Numbered from the stretch's first letter, positions 24,812-34,122 are shown. The stretch is DNA of 64,000 nucleotides from Tsuneonella sp. CC-YZS046 (GCF_035581365.1 NZ_CP141590.1:2848001-2912000); one strand, 5' to 3'. Numbers and translations: made by a program. Notes: generated from the letters alone by a model not told the origin.

Positions 24812-25714
24812 GTGCCTTTCCCGATCATCCCTCTGTTCGCGGAAAGGCCGCATCATCCCTCCGTCCCGCTCGGTCGCAGGCCGGCCGACGCGCGCAGCGA
24901 AGGTCAAGGGCGGCCCCCGGCCGGCGCATCGCGCGCACCCTTTACAGCAGCGAGCACGCTGGCAGGCTGGCGGCGGAGCGGGGGCGGGTCGGCCGCCATG
25001 CTCGCGGTCCTGCTGCTGCTCACGCCGGGCGCTGCGCCCGTCGCCGCGCTGGCGCAGGACGCGCCCCCCGAGCGATCGGCCGCGCGCCATCCCTATGCCG
25101 CCCATGTCACCGACGCGGCCCGGCGCTTCGGCATCCCCGAACGCTGGATATGGGCCGTCATGCGCGTCGAGAGCAACGGCGATGTTCGCGCTGTCTCGAC
25201 GGCCGGGGCGATGGGCCTCATGCAGATCATGCCCGGCACCTGGGCGAGGCTGCGCGCGCGCCATCGCCTCGGGTCCGATCCGTTCGATCCGCGCGACAAC
25301 ATCATGGCGGGCGCGGCCTATCTGCGCGAGATGCACGACCGCTACGGCAACGTGACGGCGATGCTGGCCTCCTACAATGCGGGGCCGGGCCGCTACGACG
25401 AACACCTGTCGCGTGGTCGGCCGCTGCCCGCCGAGACGCGCGCCTATCTCGCAAAGCTGGCGTCGATCACGGGTGGTTCGGACGACACTCAGCTTGCCAC
25501 CGCGCCGCCATCCGATCCGTTCGCATGGCGCCGCGCCGCGCTATTCGCGGTGCGGCCGGGCGCGGTTTCGCCTGCGCCGCTATCCGCCGATCGCACGGCA
25601 TCCGAGGTGCAGCCGGAACGACCGGCCGACGCCCGCGCCGGGCTTGTCATGGCCGATGCTGCCCCGCCTTCCAACAGCCTGTTCGTCCCGCTTTCCGGCC
25701 GCTCACCGCCATGA
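24812..25714 (+). CDS. Lytic transglycosylase (VirB1-like)
   Basis: 300 aa. Opens peptidoglycan for the mating channel. A hydrophobic segment at about residues 62-82 (MLAVLLLLTPGAAPVAALA) exports the protein. The SLT domain has the catalytic Glu in IWAVMRVESNGD, then GAMGLMQIMPGTW and LASYNAGPGRY. Start GTG 24812 with GGAG. The leader before the signal segment is long and Arg-rich, so the true start may be further in. Confidence 0.9.
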   Translation: MPFPIIPLFAERPHHPSVPLGRRPADARSEGQGRPPAGASRAPFTAASTLAGWRRSGGGSAAMLAVLLLLTPGAAPVAALAQDAPPERSAARHPYAAHVTDAARRFGIPERWIWAVMRVESNGDVRAVSTAGAMGLMQIMPGTWARLRARHRLGSDPFDPRDNIMAGAAYLREMHDRYGNVTAMLASYNAGPGRYDEHLSRGRPLPAETRAYLAKLASITGGSDDTQLATAPPSDPFAWRRAALFAVRPGAVSPAPLSADRTASEVQPERPADARAGLVMADAAPPSNSLFVPLSGRSPP

Positions 25715-25814
25715 GCGGCTCTCGCGCGCTCTGGCGGGTTTCGGCGCAGGCTTTCGCAACGCCGGAAGGGAGCAGTGCTGTCTTTCTGAAGGGGGAAGGT
25801 CGAGGGCAAGATAA

Positions 25815-25973
25815 AGGGCGGCAATGTGCGGAGCCCCTGCGCCTCGGTTGTGGCCTTGATTCTCAAGGCTTTCGGGCATTGCTGCGCAATGTGTGCGGAA
25901 ATCCCGCACTGTGCGGCGTAGGGCCAAAGCCTGCCGCCATCAGGGTTTGCCGCACATTGCGGCCTGTCGCGCC
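25815..25973. other. Candidate oriT region upstream of the relaxase
   Basis: Non-coding stretch between the transglycosylase and the relaxase with four copies of a TGTGCGG word: 25825-25831 (in CAATGTGCGG), 25892-25898, 25910-25916, and inverted CCGCACA at 25950-25956. TGCGG/CCGCA at 25894-25908 form a hairpin. Direct and inverted repeats next to the relaxase gene are typical of oriT. The nick site cannot be given from sequence alone. Confidence 0.5.
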
Positions 25974-27704
25974 ATGAGCCGCGACGACGATTTCCGCATC
26001 CGGCCTGGCCGCATCCGCTCGCGGGGCAGCCAGCGGGCGCTGCCGATCATCAACCAGGCGCTCGCCGCTGCGCAGAGGGCGGGCGGCCATGTCTCGCGGC
26101 AGGGCCGGATCATCGCGCCGGGCCGCTCGACCTTCGGCCGGGGCCGCGTGGCGAGCGTGCGCGCGACCCACCGGCTCGGGCACCGATCGCGCCAGGTCGT
26201 CGTAAAGGCGCGCGTCGTCCGGCACGGCGGCCGCGCCTCGCTCGCTGCTCACCTCAATTACCTGCAACGCGATGGCGTCACCCGCGACGGCGAAAAGGGC
26301 GTGCTGTTCGGCGCGGAGGCGGACGGCCTCGACCGCAACGAGTTTGCGGCGCGTTGCGAGGACGACCGCCACCATTTCCGGTTCATCGTCTCGCCCGAGG
26401 ACGCCGAGCAGATGCGCGACCTTAAGGGCTTCACCCGCGAGCTGATGACGCGGATGGAAAAGGATCTCGGCACCCACCTGGACTGGCGCGCGGTCGAGCA
26501 TTGGAACACCGACAACCCGCACGTCCACATCATCGTGCGCGGCGTCGCCGAGGACGGGCAGAACCTCGTCATCTCGCGCGACTATATCCGCGAGGGGATG
26601 CGGGCGCAGGCGCGCGAGATCGTCACCCAGGAACTCGGCCCGCGCAGCGACCTTGAAATCCGGCAATCGCTGGAGCGGCAGGTCGAGGCCGAACGCTGGA
26701 CCGAGATCGACCGCGACCTTTCGCGGACCATGCAGCGCAACGGGCTGATCGACATGGCGCCCGAGCCCGGCGTCCGGCCCGACGGCGACCATGTGCTGAG
26801 GATGGGACGGCTGCGCAGGCTGGAGCGGCTCAGCCTCGCCAGCGAGATCGCACCCGGCCAATGGACGCTGGCGGATAACGCCCAGGCCGCCTTGCGCGAG
26901 CTGGGCGAGCGCGACGACATCATCAAGCGGATGCACAAGGCGATGAGCGACCGCGGCATCGACCGGGGCGCCGGCAGCTACGTCCTCGACGCCGATCCGG
27001 CTCAGCCCGTTGTCGGCAGGCTCGTCGATCGCGGCCTGCATGACGAGCTGACCGGCAAAGCCTATGCGATCGTGGACGGGATCGACGGCCGCACCCACCA
27101 TGTCCAGCTTCCCGACATCGAGGCGACCGGCGATTGCCGGCCCGGCGCGATCGTCGAGCTGCGCCGCTTCGAGGATCGGAAAGGCCGGCAGCGGGTGGCG
27201 CTGGCCGTGCGTTCCGACATGGACATCGAGGCGCAGGTTCGCGCGCCGGGGGCGACCTGGCTTGACCGGCGCAACCTGTCGAGCGACGGCCATGATCTTG
27301 GCGGCGGCTTCGGGACCGAGGTGCGGGCCGCGATGGAAGCGCGCGCCGAGCATCTCGCCGACGAGGGGCTGGCGCGGCGGCAGAGCCAGCGCATCATCTT
27401 CGCGCGCAACCTGCTCGACACGCTCAGCCACCGCGAGCTGGACGAAGCCGCCAAGGAACTGTCGGCCGAGGTCAACCTGCCGCACGCGCCGTCCAAGGCC
27501 GGGGAGTATGTCGCGGGCACGGTGCGCCAGCGCATCACGCTCGCCTCGGGCCGCTTTGCCATGATCGACAACGGCCTGAGCTTCCAGCTCGTGCCCTGGT
27601 CTCCCTCGCTCGACCGCCAGATCGGCAAGCACATCTCCGGCGTCATGCGCGGTGATGGTGGTGTCGATTGGTCGCTTGGAAGGGGAATTGAGTTGGGAAT
27701 TTAG
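25974..27704 (+). CDS. rlxS: Relaxase (RlxS / VirD2-like, DUF3363)
   Basis: 576 aa. Nicks oriT and pilots the strand. The N-terminal relaxase domain includes AHLNYLQRDGVTRDG and the metal-binding HUH-type motif WNTDNPHVHIIVRG (about residues 177-190). The rest is the DUF3363 region, with VGRLVDRGLHDELTGKAYAIVDG and FARNLLDTLSHREL. The start follows CCTGTCGCGCC with a weak ribosome site, and coupling to the upstream region is possible. The stop TAG (27702-27704) is completed by the inserted IS, but the same stop would have existed before insertion. Confidence 0.93.
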   Translation: MSRDDDFRIRPGRIRSRGSQRALPIINQALAAAQRAGGHVSRQGRIIAPGRSTFGRGRVASVRATHRLGHRSRQVVVKARVVRHGGRASLAAHLNYLQRDGVTRDGEKGVLFGAEADGLDRNEFAARCEDDRHHFRFIVSPEDAEQMRDLKGFTRELMTRMEKDLGTHLDWRAVEHWNTDNPHVHIIVRGVAEDGQNLVISRDYIREGMRAQAREIVTQELGPRSDLEIRQSLERQVEAERWTEIDRDLSRTMQRNGLIDMAPEPGVRPDGDHVLRMGRLRRLERLSLASEIAPGQWTLADNAQAALRELGERDDIIKRMHKAMSDRGIDRGAGSYVLDADPAQPVVGRLVDRGLHDELTGKAYAIVDGIDGRTHHVQLPDIEATGDCRPGAIVELRRFEDRKGRQRVALAVRSDMDIEAQVRAPGATWLDRRNLSSDGHDLGGGFGTEVRAAMEARAEHLADEGLARRQSQRIIFARNLLDTLSHRELDEAAKELSAEVNLPHAPSKAGEYVAGTVRQRITLASGRFAMIDNGLSFQLVPWSPSLDRQIGKHISGVMRGDGGVDWSLGRGIELGI

Positions 27705-28553
27705 GCCGGATCGACATTCAGGATTCCTAAAAGGTTTGATCGCTGATTCATAGGGCTCTGTGTTGGACCGCGGAGCGGACGATGGGGATCAAGCGATACG
27801 AGTTGAGCGATGGGCAGTGGGCGAAGATTGCACTGCTGCTGCCGGGCAAGGCAGGTGATCCTGGACGGACGGGATCGGATAACCGGTTGTTTGTGAACGG
27901 ATGTTTGTGGGTTTTGCGCTCTGGCGCTCACTGGTGCGACCTGCCTGAGCGCTATGGCCGCTGGAAGACCGTGCACCGGCGCTTCAGTCGCTGGTGTGAC
28001 AAGGGAGTATGGGAGCGGGTGTTCGCCGCGCTCACCAGGGATCGCGACAATCAGTATCTGATGATCGACAGCACCATCGTTCGCGCCCACCAGCAGGCAG
28101 CGACCGGAAAAGGGGGGCGCAAGACCAGGCGCTGGGGCGTTCCCGAGGAGGGCTGACGACCAAAATCCACATGCTGGCCGACGCGCTGGGGCGGCCGCTG
28201 CGCTTCTCCATAACGGCTGGGCAGGCTCATGACATCACCGCTGCTCCAGCCTTGCTCGAAGGTCAGAAAGCCGGGGCCATTCTCGCCGATAAAGCCTATG
28301 ACAGCAATGGCTTACGAGAGACGATCGCGCAGATGGAGGCGCAAGCCGTGATCCCGTCCAAGCGTCATCGCAAGGTCTTCATCCCGCACGACACCCAACT
28401 CTACAAACAGCGCAACCGGATCGAGCGATGTTTCAACCGCCTCAAGCATTTCCGCCGCTTTGCGACACGCTACGATCGGCGCACCATCCATTTCGCCGGC
28501 TTCATACACCTCGCCGCCGCCATGATCTGGTTACGCTGAATGTCGATCGGCCC
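27704..28553 (+). mobile_element. IS5-family insertion sequence (IS427-like), about 850 bp
   Basis: Terminal inverted repeats GGCCGGATCGACATTCAG (27704-27721) and its near complement at 28536-28553 (16 of 18 match). The target duplication is TA (27702-27703 and 28554-28555), as for the IS427 subgroup. It contains a two-frame transposase. The copy looks complete. The left end sits in the relaxase stop codon. Confidence 0.93.
27782..28539 (+). CDS. IS5-family transposase, two frames joined by -1 frameshift
   Basis: The first frame (27782-28156, 124 aa) starts MGIKRYELSDGQWAKIALLL and holds the first catalytic Asp in LMIDSTIVRAH. The second frame (continuing to 28539, frame -1) begins in TTKIHMLADALGRPL, with the second Asp in AILADKAYDSNG and the Glu in RNRIERCFNRLK. 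A slippery run AAAAGGGGGG at 28108-28117 lies in the overlap and can yield the full DDE transposase. The expected length is about 250 aa. It looks functional. Confidence 0.92.
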
Positions 28554-28797
28554 TAGTGGAAGGATTGACCAAGCTTGCCAGCCGCTTCCAAGCCTGGTGC
28601 CAAGAAATCAGCCGTTCGCAAGCTAGCAGACCTATTCCGCCGGATCATGATCGGAAGCTTCCGACCGCGCTCAAAATCACGCCCACCGACCGTCGGCCCA
28701 CAGCCGCCTCGAACGTTCCTACAAAGTCTGAATCGCAAGACGTTTGGGCTGCTCCCGCAGACACTAGCGCAGCAGGCGAAGCTCAAGGCGCGTCCAT

Positions 28798-30744
28798 TTA
28801 TTCGGCGGCGGCTGGCGTGCGCTTCTGTCGGCTATTGTGCCAAAAACCGAGGATTAACACCGCACCCATGGTAAGCTGGGCGACGACAGGCTGGAGCGCG
28901 GGGAAGATGCCGAGCAAGGAGATTCGAGGGAAGCCATGAAGCGGGCGAATGTCGATTAGCCCAGCTTCCTGCAAAGCGGCCACGCCCTTACCGACCAGCA
29001 CAACGGCCAACACGGCCATCAGCGCGGAACTGTAGGCGAAGAATTTCGCAACCGGGAGGCGGCGGCTGTATCGCAGCATCGCCCATCCAATGACGGCAAG
29101 CAGGCCAATCGCAGTAGCCGCGCCCGCAAGGACGACGCCGCCATTGCCTTGAGTCCAGAGCGCAGCATAGAAAAGAATCGTCTCGAACACCTCGCGATAG
29201 ACGACGATGAAAGCGAGTCCGAACAGGAACCAAGCTGAGCCACGCGACAGCGCTTTGCCCAGCGTCGCCTTGATATAGCGCTGCCATTCGTCGGCCTGGG
29301 ACTTGCCGTGCATCCAGATACCGACCGACAAGAGGACAATCGCAGCAAACAGCGAACCGAACCCTTCGGTCAGTTCACGGCTGGCGCCGCTGATGCCGAT
29401 TACAAACGTCGCCGCGGCCCAGGTTGCCGCGCCCGCGACCAGCGCCGCGATCCAGCCGGCATGGACATAGGGCAGGACATCGCTGCGCTCAGCCTTGCGT
29501 AGAAATGCGATCATCGCGACCACGATGAGCAGGGCTTCAAGTCCTTCGCGCAGAAGGATGGTGAGCGCACCGAGGAACGTCGAGACATCGCTGACCGCAT
29601 CGGGCGACAGGGCAGCCTCGGCATCGGTGAACAGGCTGTCGAGCACATCGACCTTGGTCGCGAGGTCGGATGCAGGAGCGCCGCGGCCGATCGCGCCGCG
29701 CAGTTCGCCCATCGCGCTCTCAATCCGGCCCATCAGGGTGGCGTCGCGCGCGGTCAGCATGGGTTCCAGCGGCTCGAACCCGTCGAGATAGGCGGACAGC
29801 GCCAACTCCTCGGCGGCGCGGCGATCCCCCGCCTGGTAGGCCGCAAGGCTCTGGTGGAGCTTTTCGCGGGCCAGCGACAGGGAGCCTGCGGGCACCGCAA
29901 CGACGGCCTTGGGGTTGGCGCGCAGATAGGCGATCACTGCGTCCGCCTTGTTCGGGCCGATGGCGGCGCTCAGCGTCGCCGGGGTCATTGTCGCAAGCGT
30001 GGTCAGGTCGGGGATGCGCTTGCGAATCGACGCATCACTCTTCCACAGCCGCTCGCCGGCGCTGACGTCGCGGAACGCGAGGCTGCCGGCGTGGAGCGCC
30101 AGCGCCCAGCGGTCTTGGGCCGGCAGGTCGGCGAAGCTCTGCATCGCGGTGCCGTCAAGACCCTGCCCGATCACCTGATAGAGCGCGAACAGGCTGCGTT
30201 CACGCGCGCGGCCCGGATCGGCGAACGCAACCGGCGGCGGATCGAGCTTGGCCGCATCCGGGCCATGAGCATCGCCGGTCAGCCCATGGCAGCTCGCGCA
30301 ATTCTTGGCGTAGAGTTGGGCGCCGCGCGCCGGGTCGGGCGCGGTGGCCGGCGCGAGCGGCACCGGATAGGCTGCCAGCAGATCGCCGGCCAGCCCGCGC
30401 GCCGCCCTGGCAACGGCCTCCGGCTCGGCCCTGGCCGCCACAAGCCGCTGGAGCGCCTCGGCTTGCCGGACCAGATCCACGCGGGCAGCGTCCGCGGGGA
30501 GCGCAGCGAGGCGGCTGCGCACCGAGGCGGAGAACTCGGTCATCTCGGCATATTCGCCAGCGCTGACGATCCGGCCATGCGAAACAGCACCTGCATAGTC
30601 GACCGCGACATAGTCGAGCAGGCGCCATACCGTCTGAACGGCACCGGTATCGGCGGTATCGGCGCGCGCGAGCGCGGGGACGCCCAGCCCGAACAGCATC
30701 AGGGCGAGCAGGAGCGCGGAGCGAAGGGGACGGACAGGAGACAT
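28798..30744 (-). CDS. FTR1-type iron permease fused to cytochrome c
   Basis: 648 aa. The signal peptide (LRSALLLALMLFGLGVPALARA) leads into a periplasmic c-type cytochrome domain with heme motif CASCHG (about residues 150-154). A helical linker follows, then the FTR1 permease domain with about seven membrane helices. Two R-E-x-x-E motifs are seen, REGLEALL (about 400) and YREVFETILF, which bind iron in this family. The fused cytochrome may take the electron released when Fe(II) is oxidised for uptake. Start ATG 30744 has AAGG six bases before. It is on the minus strand after the CDF gene, seven bases apart, so probably one operon. Confidence 0.9.
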   Translation of the reverse strand: MSPVRPLRSALLLALMLFGLGVPALARADTADTGAVQTVWRLLDYVAVDYAGAVSHGRIVSAGEYAEMTEFSASVRSRLAALPADAARVDLVRQAEALQRLVAARAEPEAVARAARGLAGDLLAAYPVPLAPATAPDPARGAQLYAKNCASCHGLTGDAHGPDAAKLDPPPVAFADPGRARERSLFALYQVIGQGLDGTAMQSFADLPAQDRWALALHAGSLAFRDVSAGERLWKSDASIRKRIPDLTTLATMTPATLSAAIGPNKADAVIAYLRANPKAVVAVPAGSLSLAREKLHQSLAAYQAGDRRAAEELALSAYLDGFEPLEPMLTARDATLMGRIESAMGELRGAIGRGAPASDLATKVDVLDSLFTDAEAALSPDAVSDVSTFLGALTILLREGLEALLIVVAMIAFLRKAERSDVLPYVHAGWIAALVAGAATWAAATFVIGISGASRELTEGFGSLFAAIVLLSVGIWMHGKSQADEWQRYIKATLGKALSRGSAWFLFGLAFIVVYREVFETILFYAALWTQGNGGVVLAGAATAIGLLAVIGWAMLRYSRRLPVAKFFAYSSALMAVLAVVLVGKGVAALQEAGLIDIRPLHGFPRISLLGIFPALQPVVAQLTMGAVLILGFWHNSRQKRTPAAAE

Positions 30745-30751
30745 TGCGACC

Positions 30752-31396
30752 TTAAGCGAGACGCGGTTGCGTGCGGCGTTCGGCCAGCGCGCTGCGCACA
30801 ATCTCATATGCTGAGTGAAGGAACAGCAGAGCGATCACGCCAGCGACGATGAGATCTGGCCAAGCGCTTTGCGCCCAGGCTACCAGCCCGGCCGCGACGA
30901 TCACCGCGACATTGGCAAGCGCATCGTTGCGGCTGAACAGCCAGATGGCGCGGACATTGGCGTCGCCCTCGCGGAAACGGGCGAGCACGAACGCCGCGCC
31001 GACATTGACCAGCAAGGCCACGACGCCGATGCCGCCCATTAGCTCGGCCTCGGGCGCAACCGCATTCATCGCCCGCCACGCCGCGAAGGCGATCACGCCG
31101 ACCCCGAGGGCGCCGAGGAACAGTCCTTGCGTCAACGCAATCCGGGCGCGTGCATGTGCGGTCCAGCCGAGGGCTAAAAGCCCGACCAGAGTGATCGACC
31201 CGTCGCCGATGAAGTCAAGCGCGTCGGCTTTCAGAGCCTGGCTGTCGGCGACGAACCCGCCGACGATCTCCAGCAGTCCGAAGCCGAGGTTGAGAATGAC
31301 GACGATCCACAAGGCGCGGGCATAAGCCGGGTCACGCTCCGCCCGTTTGGCGTCACCGGTGCAGCCGCACCCGTCTGATTCGCTCTCGCTCATCAT
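30752..31396 (-). CDS. Cation diffusion facilitator (CDF) transporter
   Basis: 214 aa. The first cytoplasmic segment has Cys-rich SESESDGCGCTGD, followed by about six membrane helices: LWIVVILNLGFGLLEIVGG, then DFIGDGSITLVGLLALG with the metal-site Asp residues, and FSRNDALANVAVIVAAGLV. No long C-terminal domain, so it is a short CDF. It exports divalent metal. The gene is divergent from the MerR regulator and probably induced by it. The ATG is very near the predicted transcription start, so the message may be leaderless. Confidence 0.88.
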   Translation of the reverse strand: MMSESESDGCGCTGDAKRAERDPAYARALWIVVILNLGFGLLEIVGGFVADSQALKADALDFIGDGSITLVGLLALGWTAHARARIALTQGLFLGALGVGVIAFAAWRAMNAVAPEAELMGGIGVVALLVNVGAAFVLARFREGDANVRAIWLFSRNDALANVAVIVAAGLVAWAQSAWPDLIVAGVIALLFLHSAYEIVRSALAERRTQPRLA

Positions 31397-31402
31397 GCGT
31401 GC

Positions 31403-31434
31403 ATAGAACCTCCAGTTACTGTAGGAGCAAGCAA
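31403..31434 (-). promoter_or_regulatory. MerR-type operator with 20-bp spacer promoter (CDF gene)
   Basis: On the minus strand, -35 TTGCTT (31434-31429) and -10 TTCTAT (31408-31403) are 20 bp apart, the overlong spacing that MerR activators need. Between them lies the dyad CTCC...GGAG (31410-31427). It is in the divergent region between the CDF gene and the MerR gene. Confidence 0.65.
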
Positions 31435-31464
31435 ATTGCGAACCATTAGCAACTGGGAGTTTCC

Positions 31465-31890
31465 GTGACCGCTGCCTCACGCCTGATGATTGGCGACCTT
31501 GCCCGCCGGACCAGCACCAAGGTCAACACGATCCGCTTCTACGAAGAGATCGGGCTCATGCCCCGCGCGGCGCGCACCGATGGCGGCCGACGCACCTATG
31601 GCGAGAGCGATTTACGCCGGCTGTCATTCATCCGTCATGGCCGCGGCCTGGGATTTTCGATCGACGAGATCCGCTCGCTGATCGCGCTCTCGGAGCAGCC
31701 CGATCAGGATTGCTCCGAAGCCGCCGCGATCGCCCGTCGCCACCTCGACGGCATCGACGAACGCATCGCGCGTCTCACGCGGCTGCGCAACGAGCTTTCG
31801 CGCGTCGCGAAATCCTGTGCGGGCGGCCGTGCGGCTGACTGCAGCGTCATAGAGGCGATTGCGGAAGTCGAGCTACTTCCGGCGATCTAA
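31465..31890 (+). CDS. MerR-family metal-responsive regulator (ZntR/PbrR-like)
   Basis: 141 aa. The N-terminal wHTH is IGDLARRTSTKVNTIRFYEEIG. The metal-sensing cysteines are Cys83, Cys118 and Cys126 (CAGGRAADC). The extra Cys at about position 80 separates divalent-metal sensors (ZntR, CadR, PbrR) from CueR. GTG start with GGGAG five bases upstream. It is expected to activate the divergent CDF/FTR1 operon. Confidence 0.9.
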   Translation: MTAASRLMIGDLARRTSTKVNTIRFYEEIGLMPRAARTDGGRRTYGESDLRRLSFIRHGRGLGFSIDEIRSLIALSEQPDQDCSEAAAIARRHLDGIDERIARLTRLRNELSRVAKSCAGGRAADCSVIEAIAEVELLPAI

Positions 31891-32003
31891 GCTATCAAAC
31901 TGCTCGGTGTTCCCCCTCACTTCGTTGGCATTGCCTTCGATATAACATCATCATCTTCGCCGGCCAGCTCACCTTCAGCCGCTCAGGCAGTTGATACCGA
32001 AAA

Positions 32004-32034
32004 TACGCTACTCCCTGTCTTTCTACGCTAGACT
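32004..32034 (+). promoter_or_regulatory. 31-bp shared element upstream of traG
   Basis: TACGCTA (32004-32010), then after six bases GTCTTTCTACGCTAGACT (32017-32034). The same layout with two C/T changes occurs before trbB at 34545-34575. The second half is a dyad (GTCT...AGAC). It is probably a binding site for a regulator common to the transfer operons. No good SD is seen before the traG ATG. Confidence 0.6.
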
Positions 32035-32091
32035 TTCCTTCATAATAACAGTCACTTGATTTGGTGTTCGGCACGCATCGACTTCGATGCC

Positions 32092-34122
32092 ATGTCGGCA
32101 ACCAAAATCCTTTGGGGTCAGGTCTTCGCGGTCTTCCTGATCGTCCTCGCCGCCCTGTGGACCGCGACGCAATGGACGGCCGCGGCGCTCGCCTATCAGC
32201 CCGAGCTTGGGTCGCCGTGGTTCATGCTCGGCGATTGGCCGGTCTATCCGCCGCCGGCTTTCTTCTGGTGGTGGTTCTCCTTCGACGCCTATGCACCGGA
32301 GATATTCCAGATCGGCGCGTTCATCGCCGTGTCGGGCGGGTTCGCCGCGATCGTCGTTGCCATCGGCATGTCGGTCTGGCGCGCGCGCGAACTGAAGAAC
32401 GCCGAGACCTATGGCTCGGCGCGCTGGGCGACGCGCAGCGAGATCGCCGCCGCCGGGCTGCTCGGGCCGAATGGCGTCATGCTCGGTCGGCTCGGCCGCG
32501 ACTATCTGCGGCACGACGGTCCCGAGCATGTGCTGTGCTTCGCGCCGACGCGATCGGGCAAGGGCGTGGGGTTGGTGGTGCCAACGCTTCTGACCTGGCC
32601 GGGCTCGGCGATCGTCCATGACATCAAGGGCGAGAACTGGCAGCTCACCGCCGGCTTTCGCGCGCAGCACGCGCGGGTGCTGCTGTTCGATCCGACCAAC
32701 GGCGCATCGGCCGCCTACAATCCGCTGCTCGAAATCCGCAAGGGTGCCTGGGAAGTCCGCGACGTGCAGAACGTCGCCGACGTGCTGGTGGACCCGGAGG
32801 GTTCGCTGGAGAAGCGCAACCATTGGGAAAAGACCTCCCATGCCTTGCTGGTCGGCACGATCCTCCATGTGCTCTACGCCGAGGCCGACAAGACGCTGGC
32901 TGGCGTCGCCGCCTTCCTGTCCGACCCCCGCCGCCCGATCGAGAGCACGCTATGGGCGATGATGACGACGCCGCATCTGGGCGAGGCGGGCGTCCATCCC
33001 GTCGTTGCCTCGGCCGCGCGCGAGCTGCTCAACAAATCGGCCAACGAGCGATCGGGCGTGCTCTCGACCGCGATGTCGTTCCTTGGGCTCTATCGCGATC
33101 CCGTCGTGGCGCAGGTCACGCGCACCTGCGAGTGGCGCATAAAGGATTTGGTCGAGGGCGAGCTGCCGGTGACGCTCTACCTCGTCGTGCCGCCCAGCGA
33201 CATCTCGCGCACCAAGCCCCTCATCCGCCTCATCCTCAACCAGATCGGGCGCCGGCTGACCGAAGACTTGAAGGCGCGGCAGTCGCGCCACCGGCTGCTC
33301 TTGATGCTCGACGAGTTTCCCGCGCTGGGGCGGCTCGACTTCTTCGAGAGCGCGCTGGCGTTCATGGCCGGCTACGGCATCCAGAGCTTCCTGATCGCGC
33401 AGAGCCTCAATCAGATCGAGAAGGCTTACGGGCCGAACAACGCGATCCTCGACAACTGCCATGTGCGCGTGTCGTTCGCCACCAACGACGAGCGCACCGC
33501 CAAGCGCATATCGGACGCGCTCGGCACCGCGACCGAGATGCGGGCGATGAAGAATTACGCCGGGCACCGCCTCTCGCCCTGGCTCGGCCATCTGATGGTA
33601 TCGCGCTCCGAAACCGCCCGCCAGCTTCTCACCCCCGGCGAGATCATGCAGCTTCCGCCCGACGACGAGATCGTCATGGTCGCGGGCATCCCGCCGATCC
33701 GGGCGAAGAAGGTCCGCTACTTCAAGGACCGGCGGTTCACGCAGCGGGTGCTGTCGCCGCCCGATAGCAATGTCGGAGGCGGCCCGTCGCGCCCCGACGA
33801 CTGGAGCGGCCTGGCGCCGATCGAGGCGCCGCCGATGCCCGAACCGATCGAGCATGATGCGCCGAAGAAGCCGAAGAAGAAAAAGGCCACCAAGAAGGCG
33901 GATGCTGAGGACGATGCCGACAATGCGGACCTGCGCCGCGAGCCGGCGTTGGAGCGCCATATAGACATCGCGCCGACGCCCCGGCCTGCGCCCGCCAACG
34001 AGTTCGAGCTGGACGAGCCAGACCCCGATAGCGACGCGGCGCGGCAGGCGACGGTGCGCCGCCAGATGCAGCGCGTGGCTCGGCAGGCGTCGCTCGATCC
34101 CGAGGATGGCATCGAGCTATGA
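32092..34122 (+). CDS. traG: TraG/VirD4 type IV coupling protein
   Basis: 676 aa. An inner-membrane ATPase that brings the relaxase-DNA complex to the channel. Two N-terminal membrane segments are at about residues 10-30 and 80-100. Walker A is CFAPTRSGKGVGLVVPT (about 150) and Walker B is LLLMLDEFPALGRLD (about 400). The C-terminal 110 residues are charged and lysine-rich. The ATG at 32092 gives the usual family N-terminus MSATKILWGQ. In related ICEs it follows the relaxase directly; here metal genes and an IS separate them. It overlaps the CopG-like gene by ATGA. Confidence 0.94.
   Translation: MSATKILWGQVFAVFLIVLAALWTATQWTAAALAYQPELGSPWFMLGDWPVYPPPAFFWWWFSFDAYAPEIFQIGAFIAVSGGFAAIVVAIGMSVWRARELKNAETYGSARWATRSEIAAAGLLGPNGVMLGRLGRDYLRHDGPEHVLCFAPTRSGKGVGLVVPTLLTWPGSAIVHDIKGENWQLTAGFRAQHARVLLFDPTNGASAAYNPLLEIRKGAWEVRDVQNVADVLVDPEGSLEKRNHWEKTSHALLVGTILHVLYAEADKTLAGVAAFLSDPRRPIESTLWAMMTTPHLGEAGVHPVVASAARELLNKSANERSGVLSTAMSFLGLYRDPVVAQVTRTCEWRIKDLVEGELPVTLYLVVPPSDISRTKPLIRLILNQIGRRLTEDLKARQSRHRLLLMLDEFPALGRLDFFESALAFMAGYGIQSFLIAQSLNQIEKAYGPNNAILDNCHVRVSFATNDERTAKRISDALGTATEMRAMKNYAGHRLSPWLGHLMVSRSETARQLLTPGEIMQLPPDDEIVMVAGIPPIRAKKVRYFKDRRFTQRVLSPPDSNVGGGPSRPDDWSGLAPIEAPPMPEPIEHDAPKKPKKKKATKKADAEDDADNADLRREPALERHIDIAPTPRPAPANEFELDEPDPDSDAARQATVRRQMQRVARQASLDPEDGIEL

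Noticed and set aside
25711-25977. 88-codon frame overlapping the transglycosylase stop
   Set aside because: It starts in ATGA overlap, but covers the repeat-rich candidate oriT, has no family features and runs into the relaxase start. Possible but not supported.
27782-28156. Frameshift inactivation of the IS transposase
   Set aside because: The two frames overlap at a slippery A/G run typical of programmed frameshifting in this IS family, so it is more likely functional than broken.
28555-28797. Open frame of about 99 codons starting at 28575 after the IS
   Set aside because: Ser/Arg/Pro-rich, no good ribosome site, runs into the antisense of the FTR1 gene. I see no gene in 28555-28797.
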